64,000 nt of DNA, from the NCBI RefSeq assembly GCF_000721495.1, contig NZ_JOHY01000008.1, positions 62,001-126,000 of the forward strand. Reading direction: 5' to 3'. Below, piece after piece: positions 45,417 to 54,378 of this stretch (the first letter of the stretch is position 1; each line of letters starts with the position of its first letter). Source of the stretch: Streptomyces sp. NRRL F-5123 (lineage in GTDB: Bacteria; Actinomycetota; Actinomycetes; Streptomycetales; Streptomycetaceae). The translations under genes were made by a program, and so were the position numbers. The notes beneath the pieces are model-generated. The model was not told where the DNA came from. It saw only the letters and a program-made list of their open reading frames with translations, and made no database searches.

Positions 45417-45443
45417 AAGGACCCCAGATCGACTGGGGTCCTT
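45417..45443 (-). terminator. Terminator of the tRNA-Leu gene
   Basis: A 10-bp stem (AAGGACCCCA with its complement) and 7-base loop, 7 bp beyond the tRNA 3' end on the minus strand, followed there by TCTGCTTTTC, a T-rich tail. Confidence 0.85.
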
Positions 45444-45450
45444 CGTCAGT

Positions 45451-45534
45451 GTCCGAGGGGGGACTTGAACCCCCACGCCCGATAAAGGGCACTAGCACCT
45501 CAAGCTAGCGCGTCTGCCATTCCGCCACCCGGAC
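45451..45534 (-). tRNA. tRNA-Leu (anticodon GAG)
   Basis: The minus strand folds to a type II tRNA of 84 bases. The acceptor pairs GTCCGGG with CTCGGAC (one G-T), the D-arm is GGCGGAATGGCAGACGC, the anticodon loop is TTGAGGT (GAG, reading CUC leucine codons), then a long variable arm (TGCCCTTTATCGGGCG) and the T-arm GGGGGTTCAAGTCCCCC. The CCA end is not encoded, as usual in Streptomyces. Confidence 0.96.
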
Positions 45535-45742
45535 GGGTGTGACGTCACGGCCTCCCGGCCGTGGCGACGGGGTAAACCATAGCAAAGATCGGGGGGTGCC
45601 GATCACCGTCCCGCCGGGGGCGGGAACGCCGGTCGGGGCGGGTGCGCCTTGGGGGTGTGCGGGGTGGCGGGGCAGGATGGGGGAGGCGTCCGGCGCGAGC
45701 GGCGGACGGGTCCGCGATGGGTGAGGGCGAGGAGGAGGCATC

Positions 45743-47098
45743 GTGAGCGAGTCACGGCCGGGCGGTGCGGGCGGCGGGACATCAGCGGGCGGCGGGCGGG
45801 TGAGCGGCGAGGACGAGGTCGCGGCTCTGTGCAGCGAGCTGATCCGTATCGACAGCAGCAACTACGGGGACCACTCCGGGCCCGGCGAGCGCGCCGCGGC
45901 CGAATACGTGGCGGAGAAACTGGCCGAGGTCGGCCTCGAACCGCAGATCTTCGAGTCGCACCCGGGGCGCGCCTCGGTCGTGGCCCGCGTCGAGGGCGAG
46001 GACCGCTCGCGGCCCGGGCTGCTCATCCACGGGCACACCGACGTCGTCCCCGCCAACGCTGACGACTGGACCCACCACCCCTTCTCCGGCGAGATCGCCG
46101 ACGGGTGCGTGTGGGGCCGCGGCGCGGTCGACATGAAGGACATGGACGCGATGACGCTGGCCGTCGTCCGCGACCGGCTGCGCAGCGGCCGCAAGCCCCC
46201 GCGCGACCTCGTCCTCGCCTTCCTCGCCGACGAGGAGGCCGGCGGCACGTACGGCGCGCGCTTCCTCGTCGACAAGCACCCGGACCTCTTCGAGGGCGTG
46301 ACCGAGGCGATCGGCGAGGTCGGCGGGTTCTCCTTCACCGTCAACGACGACCTGCGGCTCTACCTCATCGAGACCGCCGAGAAGGGCATGCACTGGATGC
46401 GGCTCACCGTGGACGGCACCGCCGGGCACGGCTCGATGACCAACAAGGACAACGCCATCACCGAGCTGTGCGAGGCCGTGGCGCGGCTGGGCCGGCACGA
46501 ATTCCCGGTGCGTGTCACCAAGTCCGTCCGCGGCTTCCTCGACGAGCTGTCCGACGCGCTCGGCACCGAGCTGGACCCGGAGGACATGGAGGCGACGCTC
46601 GCCAAGCTCGGCGGCATCGCCAAGATGATCGGCACCACCCTGCGCAACAGCGCCGCGCCCACCATGCTCGGCGCCGGCTACAAGGTCAACGTCATCCCCG
46701 GCCAGGCCACCGCGCACGTCGACGGGCGCTTCCTGCCCGGCCACGAGGAGGAGTTCCTCGCCGACCTCGACCGCATCCTCGGCCCGCGCGTCAAGCGGGA
46801 GAGCCTGCACTCCGACAAGGCCGTCGAGACCGACTTCGACGGCGCCCTCGTGGACGCGATGCAGCGCGCACTGGTCGCCGAGGACCCGGGCGCCCGCGCC
46901 GTCCCGTACATGCTCTCCGGCGGCACCGACGCGAAGTCCTTCGACGACCTGGGCATCCGCTGCTTCGGCTTCGCGCCGCTGCGGCTGCCCCCCGAGCTGG
47001 ACTTCGCCGGGATGTTCCACGGCGTGGACGAGCGCGTGCCGGTGGACGGCCTGCGCTTCGGCGTCCGCGTGCTCGACCGCTTCATCGACCAGAGCTGA
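45743..47098 (+). CDS. M20-family metallopeptidase / dipeptidase
   Basis: A 451-residue zinc-dependent hydrolase. Metal ligands and catalytic residues: LIHGHTDVVPA (His, Asp), WGRGAVDMKD (bridging Asp), LAFLADEEAGGTYGARFL (general-base Glu pair) and the distal His in FAGMFHGVDERVPVDGL. A dimerisation (lid) domain lies between (ETAEKGMHWMRLTVDG, GHGSM). Members cleave dipeptides or N-acyl amino acids; the substrate is unknown. GTG 45743 has GGAGGAGG upstream. It precedes the short chaplin gene in the same direction. Confidence 0.93.
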   Translation: MSESRPGGAGGGTSAGGGRVSGEDEVAALCSELIRIDSSNYGDHSGPGERAAAEYVAEKLAEVGLEPQIFESHPGRASVVARVEGEDRSRPGLLIHGHTDVVPANADDWTHHPFSGEIADGCVWGRGAVDMKDMDAMTLAVVRDRLRSGRKPPRDLVLAFLADEEAGGTYGARFLVDKHPDLFEGVTEAIGEVGGFSFTVNDDLRLYLIETAEKGMHWMRLTVDGTAGHGSMTNKDNAITELCEAVARLGRHEFPVRVTKSVRGFLDELSDALGTELDPEDMEATLAKLGGIAKMIGTTLRNSAAPTMLGAGYKVNVIPGQATAHVDGRFLPGHEEEFLADLDRILGPRVKRESLHSDKAVETDFDGALVDAMQRALVAEDPGARAVPYMLSGGTDAKSFDDLGIRCFGFAPLRLPPELDFAGMFHGVDERVPVDGLRFGVRVLDRFIDQS

Positions 47099-47153
47099 AC
47101 CGACCGGATCGAGCGGAACCGATCGAACGCAGCTGAACGGTCGACCGGGTGTT

Positions 47154-47185
47154 CCCGTACCGGTGGTCTCCTTAGCCGGTACGGG
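47154..47185. terminator. Hairpin after the M20 peptidase gene
   Basis: A 10-bp perfect stem (CCCGTACCGG/CCGGTACGGG) with a 12-base loop between the peptidase stop and the chaplin gene. Confidence 0.55.
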
Positions 47186-47284
47186 TGAAGGGCCCGGTCC
47201 TTTCGTAGCTCTATTCCTCCCGAGGTCGTTACGACGATGTGGTCCGCAGGCTGGGGCCGCACACGTCCACGAGGAGGAACGAGA

Positions 47285-47518
47285 ATGATCAAGAAGGTCG
47301 CCGCCGCCGCGGCTGCCACCGGCGGTCTGGTGCTCGCGGGTGCGGGCATGGCCGTTGCCGACTCCGGCGCCCAGGGCGCCGCGGTGCAGTCCCCCGGTGT
47401 GCTCTCCGGCAACGTCGTCCAGATCCCGGTGCACGTCCCCGTGAACGTGTGCGGCAACACGGTCAGTGTCATCGGGGTGCTCAACCCTGCCATCGGCAAC
47501 TTCTGCGTCAACCAGTGA
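47285..47518 (+). CDS. chpH: Short chaplin, ChpH-like
   Basis: A 77-residue secreted, surface-active protein. A Sec signal (MIKKVAAAAAATGGLVLAGA) is followed by one chaplin domain: QSPGVLSGNVVQIPVHVPVN, VCGNTVSVIGVLNPAIG, FCVNQ. Both conserved Cys are present for an intrachain disulfide. Short chaplins assemble amyloid-like rodlet sheaths that let aerial hyphae escape water. It lies next to a long chaplin, as ChpH and ChpC do in S. coelicolor (from memory). GAGGAACGAG precedes the ATG. Confidence 0.93.
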   Translation: MIKKVAAAAAATGGLVLAGAGMAVADSGAQGAAVQSPGVLSGNVVQIPVHVPVNVCGNTVSVIGVLNPAIGNFCVNQ

Positions 47519-47676
47519 ACCCGCGGCGGCCGCACCGACGCGGCCGCCGGCTCCGGACCGGCCCCGGGCGCGCACCCGCGCCCCGGGGCCGGTCGGCATT
47601 CCCCGCCCCCATGGCGCATGCGCGCAGGGCCGGCGTGTGCCGGCGCGGGGGCGAACGTAGAACGAGGAGAACAGCA

Positions 47677-48486
47677 ATGCGACAGGTCGCAACCAAGGGC
47701 CTGCTCACCGTGGTCGCCACCAGCGGCGTGATCGCCGCGACCGGCGGCTTCGCGTACGCCGACGCCGGCGCCGCCGGTGCGGCCGCCGGGTCGCCCGGCG
47801 TGGTGTCGGGCAACGCGGTGCAGGTACCGGTGCACGTGCCGGTGAACGTGTGCGGCAACACGGTCAACGTGATCGGGCTGCTCAACCCGGTGTTCGGCAA
47901 CAAGTGCGCCAACACCTCCGCCCACGCTCCCGGCACCGGCCGGACCGGCTCGGGCGCCACCGCCCGCGGCGGCGCCCACGACTCTCCGGGCGTCGGCTCC
48001 GGCAACGCGGTCCAGGCGCCGGTGCACGTGCCGGTGAACGTGTGCGGCAACAGCGTGGACGTGGTGGGCCTGCTGAACCCGGCCTCCGGCAACGAGTGCG
48101 CGAACGGCGCAACCCCGCCGGGCGACACGAGCACCCCGGGTACGCCGGGCAACCCGGGGACTCCCGGTATGCCGGGCACGCCTGGGACACCGGGCAACCC
48201 GGGCACGCCCGGAAACCCCGGTACGCCCGGAACCCCTGGCATGCCCGGTACGCCCACCACCCCGGGCAACCCGGCGACGCCGACGACGCCGGCGACGCCG
48301 ACGACGCCGGCCACCCCGACGACGCCGGCCACTCCGACGGGTGACACCCCCGCCACGCCGCCCGCCGGGGCCACCCTCGCGCACACCGGTGCCGACGGCG
48401 CGGCCTTCAGCGCCTTCGCCGCCGGGGCCCTCGTCCTGGGGGGAGCGCTGCTCTACCGCCGCGGTCGCCGCGCCGCCCGCGGCTGA
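47677..48486 (+). CDS. chpC: Long chaplin with collagen-like stalk and sortase signal, ChpC-like
   Basis: A 269-residue cell-wall-anchored protein. After the signal peptide come two chaplin domains (AVQVPVHVPVNVCGNTVN and AVQAPVHVPVNVCGNSVD). Between residues about 145 and 225 is a Pro/Gly/Thr run of PGT, PGN and PGM triplets and PTTPAT units. It ends with LAHTG (sortase motif LAxTG), a hydrophobic helix (AFAAGALVLGGALLYRR) and basic tail. Sortase therefore links it to peptidoglycan, where it seeds short chaplin assembly. The stalk is longer and more regular than I expect for ChpC. Confidence 0.92.
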   Translation: MRQVATKGLLTVVATSGVIAATGGFAYADAGAAGAAAGSPGVVSGNAVQVPVHVPVNVCGNTVNVIGLLNPVFGNKCANTSAHAPGTGRTGSGATARGGAHDSPGVGSGNAVQAPVHVPVNVCGNSVDVVGLLNPASGNECANGATPPGDTSTPGTPGNPGTPGMPGTPGTPGNPGTPGNPGTPGTPGMPGTPTTPGNPATPTTPATPTTPATPTTPATPTGDTPATPPAGATLAHTGADGAAFSAFAAGALVLGGALLYRRGRRAARG

Positions 48487-48673
48487 GACGGCCCCGATAC
48501 GTCAGCGCGTACGCGTCCGGACCCGGCCGCGTACGCGAACGGGCGCCCGACGGCGCCCCTCCGTGCGGGCCGCGCGCTTGCGGCCCGCGCCCGGGTCCGG
48601 GCCCGACGCCGCGCGTGCCGCGTCCGTGGGGCCCGTCAGCCGGCCGTGCCCGCCCCGGCCGTGCCCGCGCCGC

Positions 48674-48862
48674 TCACCAGGTGGCCCGCAGCTGGCGGAT
48701 GATGCGCCGCCGCAGCCGTACGCGTCTGCTCCCGTCGGGATAGAGGCGCAGCCGGTCCAGCTCCCAGTGCCCGTACTCCGCCTCGTCCGTCAACAGGCGC
48801 GTCGCGTCCTTGCGGGAGACCCCCCGCGGGACGTACATCTCTCTGAATTCGTATTCCGGCAT
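48674..48862 (-). CDS. DUF5703 family protein
   Basis: A 62-residue basic protein: MPEYEFREMYVPRGVSRKDA then TRLLTDEAEYGHWELDRLRL and YPDGSRRVRLRRRIIRQLRA. It matches the highly conserved DUF5703 family found beside chaplin and mycothiol genes in Streptomyces. Function is unknown. It faces the acidic protein at 48910 across 47 bp. Confidence 0.93.
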   Translation of the reverse strand: MPEYEFREMYVPRGVSRKDATRLLTDEAEYGHWELDRLRLYPDGSRRVRLRRRIIRQLRATW

Positions 48863-48909
48863 CGCATCTATTGTGCAAGCAACGCCCCGGTGCGGATAGC
48901 GTCTGCTCC

Positions 48910-49518
48910 ATGTCTGATGACGTGCAGCCCACGGCGGCCGAGGTTCGTGCCGCAGCCGAGGCGGTCAAGGCCGCGCTCGACCGGCATCTCGACGCGGTCG
49001 AGAAGCGCAGCGGCGAGGACGACCCCGCCGTTCACGAGGCGTTCGAGGCGCTGGCCTCGGCGGCCGAGTCGTATGACGAGTTGCTGTACGAGGTCTACGA
49101 CGAGGTCACACCGCTCGAAGTGCCCACCGGCAACGCGATGGCCGACTACGACGGTCCCGAGGAGCCCGAGGCGATCAGCGTGCTGATCCGCCGCGACTAC
49201 CAGATCGTGGCGCCCGACCGGCTCTTCTCGCAGGCCAGACATGCCAGTGAGGCCACCGACGGATCGGCCACCGCGTCGGTCAACGCGGCCCTCGGGGTGA
49301 TCTTCGGGGAGTACGAGCCCGACGAGATCGCCCAGCGCCACAAGGACTTCGGCCTGGAGGAGGGCGACGCGGCGGTGTGGGTCTCCGCGGCGGAGCAGGG
49401 CGAGCCGGGGGAGTGGCTGGAAGCGCCCTTCGACCAGGCCGACCCGCACATGGTCATCTGCCGCTTCGACATCAGCGCCTTCTACGACGACGAGCTGGCC
49501 GCGCTCGACCCGGACTAG
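48910..49518 (+). CDS. Conserved acidic actinobacterial protein of unknown function
   Basis: A 202-residue, strongly acidic soluble protein (MSDDVQPTAAEVRAAAEAVK). The first half is helical (AFEALASAAESYDELLYEVY), the second has mixed strands and ends in CRFDISAFYDDELAALDPD. No motif for catalysis or binding is seen. ATG 48910 fits the family start. It is a stable neighbour of DUF5703 in streptomycetes as far as I recall. Confidence 0.85.
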   Translation: MSDDVQPTAAEVRAAAEAVKAALDRHLDAVEKRSGEDDPAVHEAFEALASAAESYDELLYEVYDEVTPLEVPTGNAMADYDGPEEPEAISVLIRRDYQIVAPDRLFSQARHASEATDGSATASVNAALGVIFGEYEPDEIAQRHKDFGLEEGDAAVWVSAAEQGEPGEWLEAPFDQADPHMVICRFDISAFYDDELAALDPD

Positions 49519-49639
49519 CCGCTGCGCGGCGCCGGAGGCGGGGCGCCGAGCCCTTTGCCCGGGGGCGCGGCTGCTGCCCCTGGCGGGGCGCCGGGCGGCC
49601 GTGTGGGGCCCGCGTCGCCGTGGCGCCTGCCCGTTCGCC

Positions 49640-49679
49640 CGTACGGGGCCGTCCCCCTCGCCGGGGGCGGCCCCGTACG
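49640..49679. terminator. Bidirectional hairpin between convergent genes
   Basis: A 12-bp outer stem (CGTACGGGGCCG) plus an inner CCCC/GGGG stem, between the stop at 49518 and the stop at 49687. Confidence 0.75.
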
Positions 49680-49686
49680 CGTGCGG

Positions 49687-52056
49687 TCAGGCGTCCGCCG
49701 CCAGCTCGGCCAGGACCACGGGGAGGCGGGTCGTGCGGGGGGCGGCCGGGGGACCCGCCACGGCCTGGGACAGGCGGCCTTCGGCGCCCTGGACCACCGA
49801 CAGGTGGCGCTCGCCGCGGCTGAAGGCCGTGTAGATCCAGGAGCGGGTCAGCAGCGGTCCCGCGTCGCCGGGGATCACGACCACGGCCGCGGGCCAGCGC
49901 GACGCGGCCGCCTGGTGGCCGGTCACGGCCCAGCCGTGGCGCACGGCCGCGGCCACGTCGGCCCGCGGGACGACGACCGGGCCGCGCTCGCACTCCAGCC
50001 GCAGCCCGTCCGGCTCGGCGCCCGCCACGGTGCCCGGCTCCGCGCGGCCGGGCGCGGGCACGTAGACGACGCGGTCGCCCGGGTCGAAGCCGCCGAAGCG
50101 GCCGGGACCGGGATTCAGCCGTTCCTTGAGAGCGGCGTTGAGGGCGCGAGTGCCCACCGGTCCGCCGTGGCCGGTGGTGACCACCTGGACCTGCGGCCCG
50201 GACAAGCCGAAGGCACGCGGCACCGAGTCGGCGACCAGCTGGACCGTACGGTGCACGGCCTCGCGCCCGTCGTGCACGGGCACCACCACGACCTCCTTGC
50301 CCGGCGCGTCCACGGCTGCCAGCTCGCCGATGCCGACGCACGAGACCAGCTCGCCGATCGGCCCCGGGTCCGGCGTGCGGGACACCACGCGCGGGCAGGC
50401 GCGGGAGGCCAGCAGGTCGGCGAAGACCCGGCCGGGGCCCGCCGACCACAGGGCGTTCGGGTCGCCGCTCAGCACCAGGCGGGCGCCGTCCGGCAGCGAC
50501 TCCACGAGCGTCGCGGCCTCCTCGACCGACAGCTGCGGGGCGTCCAGCACCGCCAGCAGGTCCAGGTCGAGGCTGCCGTCGGCGGCGCGGCCCGGGCCCT
50601 CGGCGCCCGACAGCAGCCCGTCGAGCGTCACGGCCGCGTCCGGGCCGGTGTCCGCCGCGAGCCGGGCGCGGCCGCTGCCGGAGTACGCGGCCGCGTACGC
50701 GCGCAGGCCCGCGGCCCGCGCGGCGGCGACCAGCGCGGCGGGCTCGGCGCGCGCCGCCTCGCCGCCGCTGTGCACGACGAGGCCGCTGCCTGCCGCGGCC
50801 CGGATCAGCTCGGCGGCCGAGGGCGTCGGGGCCTGGGCCCCGGCCCAGGCCGCACCGTCGTCCGCAAGGGAGCGCAGGAGCCGGACGAAGCCCTCGCCGA
50901 GGGCCTCCTCGGCCATCGCGTAGCGGTCGAGGGCGAAGAGCACCTCGGGCGCTTCTCCGGCCCCGTCCTGCTCTTCCTCTTCCTCCTCGTCGCCGCCCTC
51001 GCGGAATTCGAGCAGCTGGCCCTCGGCGACCGCCGTCGCGACCGCGGCCTGCGGCTCCGGCAGCCCGTAGCGCCCGAGGGCGGCGAGCAGCTCGGCGGGC
51101 GCCAGCGCGGTGTGGCCGTGCAGCGCGGCGTCCTCCAGCGCCCGGCCGACCAGGGCGCGGGCCCGCCGCTCGTCGCCCGGCCCGCAGGCCTCGCCGAGCA
51201 GCCCGCGCGCGAAGCCGTCGGCCTGCTCGACCCGCACGCCGCCGAGCCCCAGCAGCAGCCACGGATCCTCCCGCAGCTCCTGCGCCGCCCGCTCCCCGAG
51301 CACCCGCACGACCCCGCCCGCCAACTCAGCGGGCGCCCCGCCTTCCACCAGCACTCCCGCGGCGGCCTCGACCGCCGCGGGATCGACCACGGCGGCCTGC
51401 GGCACGACCGGCCCACGGGCACGCTGCCCGCCCCCGCCGCCCGCCGTCCCGGGGCGGGCCGGGGCTTCGGCACCCGCGCGGCGGGGCGCCCCGGCATCCC
51501 GGTCCGCCGACTGCGGCGAGTGGCCCGCGTCCGTACGCGCCGAGCCGTCGCCGCTGCCGGGCACCTGCTGCGTCGCGTCCGCACCCCCGGAAGGGCCCGT
51601 ACCGGCGTGCTGCCCGACCGCGCCGTCCTCCGCCGCGCGCCCGGACCCGCCGCCGTTCTCCGCCGCCCCGGCGTCCGCGTCCGCCGGAGCAGCGCTTTCC
51701 GTGTCGGCCCCCGGCGCGCCCGCCGCCGCGGCCGGCTCGTCCGACCCCGGCGCGGACGCCGGAGCCTCCCCCGTCCCCGCCGGGGAGGTGGCCGCACCGT
51801 CCTCCTCGGAGGGGGAGCCCTCCGCGCCGTCCTCCGCGGGAGCGGGGGCCTGCGGGCTCACCGGAGTCGCGCCCGCGGCCTCCGCCGCTTCCGCCGCCTG
51901 GAGGGCAGCCGCTTCCGCCGCCATCGCCTCGCGGCGTCTGCGGCGGGCCGCGGCGGCGTCGCCGCGCGGGGCGGGGGCCGCGGCGTTCTCGCCGCGCTCG
52001 ATGGAGCGGATCGCCGCCGCGAGGTCGGCGAGGCCGGAGGGTTCGGCGGGGGGCAT
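49687..52056 (-). CDS. RecD/TraA-like helicase homologue lacking Walker A
   Basis: A 789-residue protein. Residues 1-210 are a low-complexity Ala/Pro/Glu-rich tail. Residues about 220-420 hold a helical domain like that before the RecD2 motor (AAVEAAAGVLVEGGAPAELA). The SF1-like region follows. The Walker A loop expected as GxGKT is replaced by VHSGGEAARAEPAALV. Walker B reads LLAVLDAPQLS (D but no E), then LVLSGDPNALWSAGPGRVFA, and the C-terminal motifs GWAVTGHQAAASRWPAAVVV and WIYTAFSRGERHLSVV remain. ATP hydrolysis is unlikely; a scaffold or DNA-binding role is inferred. GGAGG precedes ATG 52056. Confidence 0.85.
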   Translation of the reverse strand: MPPAEPSGLADLAAAIRSIERGENAAAPAPRGDAAAARRRRREAMAAEAAALQAAEAAEAAGATPVSPQAPAPAEDGAEGSPSEEDGAATSPAGTGEAPASAPGSDEPAAAAGAPGADTESAAPADADAGAAENGGGSGRAAEDGAVGQHAGTGPSGGADATQQVPGSGDGSARTDAGHSPQSADRDAGAPRRAGAEAPARPGTAGGGGGQRARGPVVPQAAVVDPAAVEAAAGVLVEGGAPAELAGGVVRVLGERAAQELREDPWLLLGLGGVRVEQADGFARGLLGEACGPGDERRARALVGRALEDAALHGHTALAPAELLAALGRYGLPEPQAAVATAVAEGQLLEFREGGDEEEEEEQDGAGEAPEVLFALDRYAMAEEALGEGFVRLLRSLADDGAAWAGAQAPTPSAAELIRAAAGSGLVVHSGGEAARAEPAALVAAARAAGLRAYAAAYSGSGRARLAADTGPDAAVTLDGLLSGAEGPGRAADGSLDLDLLAVLDAPQLSVEEAATLVESLPDGARLVLSGDPNALWSAGPGRVFADLLASRACPRVVSRTPDPGPIGELVSCVGIGELAAVDAPGKEVVVVPVHDGREAVHRTVQLVADSVPRAFGLSGPQVQVVTTGHGGPVGTRALNAALKERLNPGPGRFGGFDPGDRVVYVPAPGRAEPGTVAGAEPDGLRLECERGPVVVPRADVAAAVRHGWAVTGHQAAASRWPAAVVVIPGDAGPLLTRSWIYTAFSRGERHLSVVQGAEGRLSQAVAGPPAAPRTTRLPVVLAELAADA

Positions 52057-52088
52057 TGCGGCCTCCGTGGGGGGAGCGTGACGCGCGT

Positions 52089-53069
52089 TCAGAGCGTGCT
52101 CCAGTCGTGGTCCGGATAGCGGTGCAGCGGCGCCGACACGTCGTCGAGCGCCAGGTTGATCTCTTCCGGAAGGGTAAGCGCCTCCACTGACAACGCCGCC
52201 GTGAGCTGCTGCACGTTGCGCGCGCCGAGCAGCGGGGCGGCCACGCCGGGCCGGTCGCGTACCCACGCCAGGGCGACGTGCAGCGGCGAGACAGCCAGGC
52301 CGTCGGCCGCTATGGTCAGCGCGTCCACGATGAGCCGGGCGGTGTCGTCGAGGTAGGGGGCGACGAAGGCGGCGAGGCCCTCGTCGCCGCCGCGCGAGTC
52401 CTGCGGGACGCCCCCGCGGTACTTGCCGGTGAGCACACCGCGGCCGAGCGGTGAGGAGGGCAGCAGCCCGAGCCCCAGGTCCAGCGCGGCGGGCAGCACC
52501 TCGCGCTCGACGCCCCGCTGGAGCAGCGAGTACTCCATCTGGGTGCTGGCCAGCGGGGTGCGTCCGGGGCCCGCGAGCTGCCAGGCCGCGGCCTTGGCGA
52601 GCTGCCACCCGCAGAAGTTGGAGACCCCGACGTAGCGGGCCCGGCCGGAGCTGACGGCGATGTCGAGGGCCTGGAGCGTCTCCTCCAGCGGCGTGCCGGG
52701 GTCGAAGGCGTGCACCTGCCACAGGTCGACGTAATCCGTGCCGAGACGCTGCAGCGAGGCGTCGAGGGCCGACAGCAGGTGGCCGCGGGAGGCGTCGAAG
52801 CGGCGGTCGGGGTCGGGCACGCTGCCCGCCTTGGTCGCGATGACCAGGTCCGAGCGCGGCACCAGGTCCTCCATGAGCCGCCCGAGCAGGTACTCGGCCC
52901 CGCCGTCCGCGTAGACGTCGGCGGTGTCGACCAGCGAACCCCCGGCGCTCCAGAAGGCCTTGAGCTGGTCGGCGGCGTCGCGTTCGCCGCTGGTGCGGCC
53001 CCAGGTGAGCGTGCCGAGCCCGAGCCGGGAGACGCGCAGACCCGTACGGCCGAGGTGCCTTTGCTCCAT
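52089..53069 (-). CDS. Aldo/keto reductase
   Basis: A 326-residue NADP(H)-dependent oxidoreductase with the (alpha/beta)8 fold. Catalytic residues are visible in LVDTADVYADGGAEYLLGRL (Asp, Tyr), VIATKAGSV (Lys) and WQVHAFDPG (His). The cofactor end is VAAPLLGARNVQQL. ATG 53069 (MEQRHLGRTGLRVSRLGLG) is the family start. It lies 32 bp upstream of the RecD-like gene in the same direction and probably shares its transcript. Confidence 0.94.
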   Translation of the reverse strand: MEQRHLGRTGLRVSRLGLGTLTWGRTSGERDAADQLKAFWSAGGSLVDTADVYADGGAEYLLGRLMEDLVPRSDLVIATKAGSVPDPDRRFDASRGHLLSALDASLQRLGTDYVDLWQVHAFDPGTPLEETLQALDIAVSSGRARYVGVSNFCGWQLAKAAAWQLAGPGRTPLASTQMEYSLLQRGVEREVLPAALDLGLGLLPSSPLGRGVLTGKYRGGVPQDSRGGDEGLAAFVAPYLDDTARLIVDALTIAADGLAVSPLHVALAWVRDRPGVAAPLLGARNVQQLTAALSVEALTLPEEINLALDDVSAPLHRYPDHDWSTL

Positions 53070-53207
53070 GGGCGCTGAGATTACTGCCCGCACCGCTCGA
53101 ATGGGCGGCAGTGACGTACCTGACAGGTCCGGTGGCGGCCGCGCGCGCTACAGTCCGGTGGAGCACCGACGTTACCGACCAGTACGAACGTTCGGCGCCG
53201 CACCGGC

Positions 53208-53282
53208 ACGTACGACCGACCACGTACGACCACGCCTGACTGCGTACGACCGGGTACGGCCACGTACCACCACGTGCGCCAC
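53208..53282 (+). repeat. Degenerate GTACGACCACG repeats upstream of the LLM gene
   Basis: Five or six imperfect copies of a roughly 11-bp unit (CGTACGACC, CACGTACGACCACG, GCGTACGACCGGG, GTACGGCCACG, GTACCACCACG) fill the last 75 bp before the ribosome-binding site of the F420 oxidoreductase gene. They may be regulatory or simple-sequence expansion. Confidence 0.55.
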
Positions 53283-53303
53283 CGACCAGCTCAAGGGAGA
53301 ACC

Positions 53304-54353
53304 ATGAAGCTCGGGATCAACCTCGGCTACTGGGGTGCCGGCATGGACGCGGACAACCTCGCCGTCGCCCAGGAGGCCGACCGGCTCGGCTACTCCGTGT
53401 GCTGGGCCGCCGAGGCCTACGGCTCCGACGGGCCGACGGTGCTGTCCTGGGTGGCGGCGCAGACCGAGCGGATCGACGTCGGCTCGGCCATCTTCCAGAT
53501 CCCGGCCCGCACCCCGGCGATGACGGCGATGACCGCCGCGACCCTGGACTCGCTGTCCGGCGGACGCTTCCGCCTCGGCCTCGGGGTGTCGGGACCGCAG
53601 GTCTCCGAGGGCTGGTACGGCGTCAAGTTCGACAAGCCGCTGTCCCGCACCCGCGAGTACGTCGAGATCGTCCGCAAGGCCATGGCCCGCGAGCGGCTGG
53701 CGTACGAGGGCGAGCACTGGACCCTGCCGCTGCCCGGCGGCCCGGGCAAGCCCATCAAGCTCACCGTGCACCCGCAGCGCGAGCACATCCCGCTCTACAT
53801 CGCCGCGATCGGCCCGAAGAACCTGGAGCAGACCGGTGAGATCGCCGACGGCGCCCTGCTGATCTTCCCGTCCGCCGCGCATCTGGAGGACACCGCGCTG
53901 CGCCACATCCGGGCCGGCCGCGCCAAGGCCGGGCTGACGCTGGACGGCTTCGACGTGTGCCCGACGCTGCCGCTCGCGGTCGGCGACGACGTGGCCGCGC
54001 TGGCCGACGTCTTCCGCCCGTACACCGCGCTGTACGTCGGCGGCATGGGCAGCCGCAAGCAGAACTTCTACAACCAGCTCGCCCGGCGCATGGGCTACGA
54101 GCGCGAGGCGGCCGAGATCCAGGACAAGTACCTGGCCGGCGACAAGGACGGGGCCGCGGCTGCGGTGCCGCAGCAGCTGATCGACTCCACGTGCCTGCTC
54201 GGCCCGGTCGAGCGGATCGCCGACGGCATGCGGGCGTACGCCGACGCGGGCGTCACGACGCTGACCCTCGCCCCCGCGGGCTTCACACTGGAGGACAGGG
54301 TCGCCGGGCTGCGGGCGGGCGTCGCCGCCCTGGAGCGCGCCGGACTGGCGTGA
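53304..54353 (+). CDS. LLM-class F420-dependent oxidoreductase
   Basis: A 349-residue luciferase-like (beta/alpha)8 enzyme, probably using reduced F420. It starts MKLGINLGYWGAGMDADNLA, with SVCWAAEAYGSDGPTVLSW (cofactor region), GGRFRLGLGVSGPQVSEGWY and the typical SRTREYVEIVRKAM. The C-terminus has LLGPVERIADGMRAYADAGV. The substrate is not known. AAGGGAGAACC precedes the ATG. Confidence 0.93.
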   Translation: MKLGINLGYWGAGMDADNLAVAQEADRLGYSVCWAAEAYGSDGPTVLSWVAAQTERIDVGSAIFQIPARTPAMTAMTAATLDSLSGGRFRLGLGVSGPQVSEGWYGVKFDKPLSRTREYVEIVRKAMARERLAYEGEHWTLPLPGGPGKPIKLTVHPQREHIPLYIAAIGPKNLEQTGEIADGALLIFPSAAHLEDTALRHIRAGRAKAGLTLDGFDVCPTLPLAVGDDVAALADVFRPYTALYVGGMGSRKQNFYNQLARRMGYEREAAEIQDKYLAGDKDGAAAAVPQQLIDSTCLLGPVERIADGMRAYADAGVTTLTLAPAGFTLEDRVAGLRAGVAALERAGLA

Positions 54354-54378
54354 CGCCGGGCCGGCACGCGGCGGCCGA

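Noticed and set aside
45601..45724. Small + frame between the tRNA and the M20 gene
   Set aside because: It is Gly-rich with no ribosome-binding site, and lies in the probable promoter region of the M20 gene.
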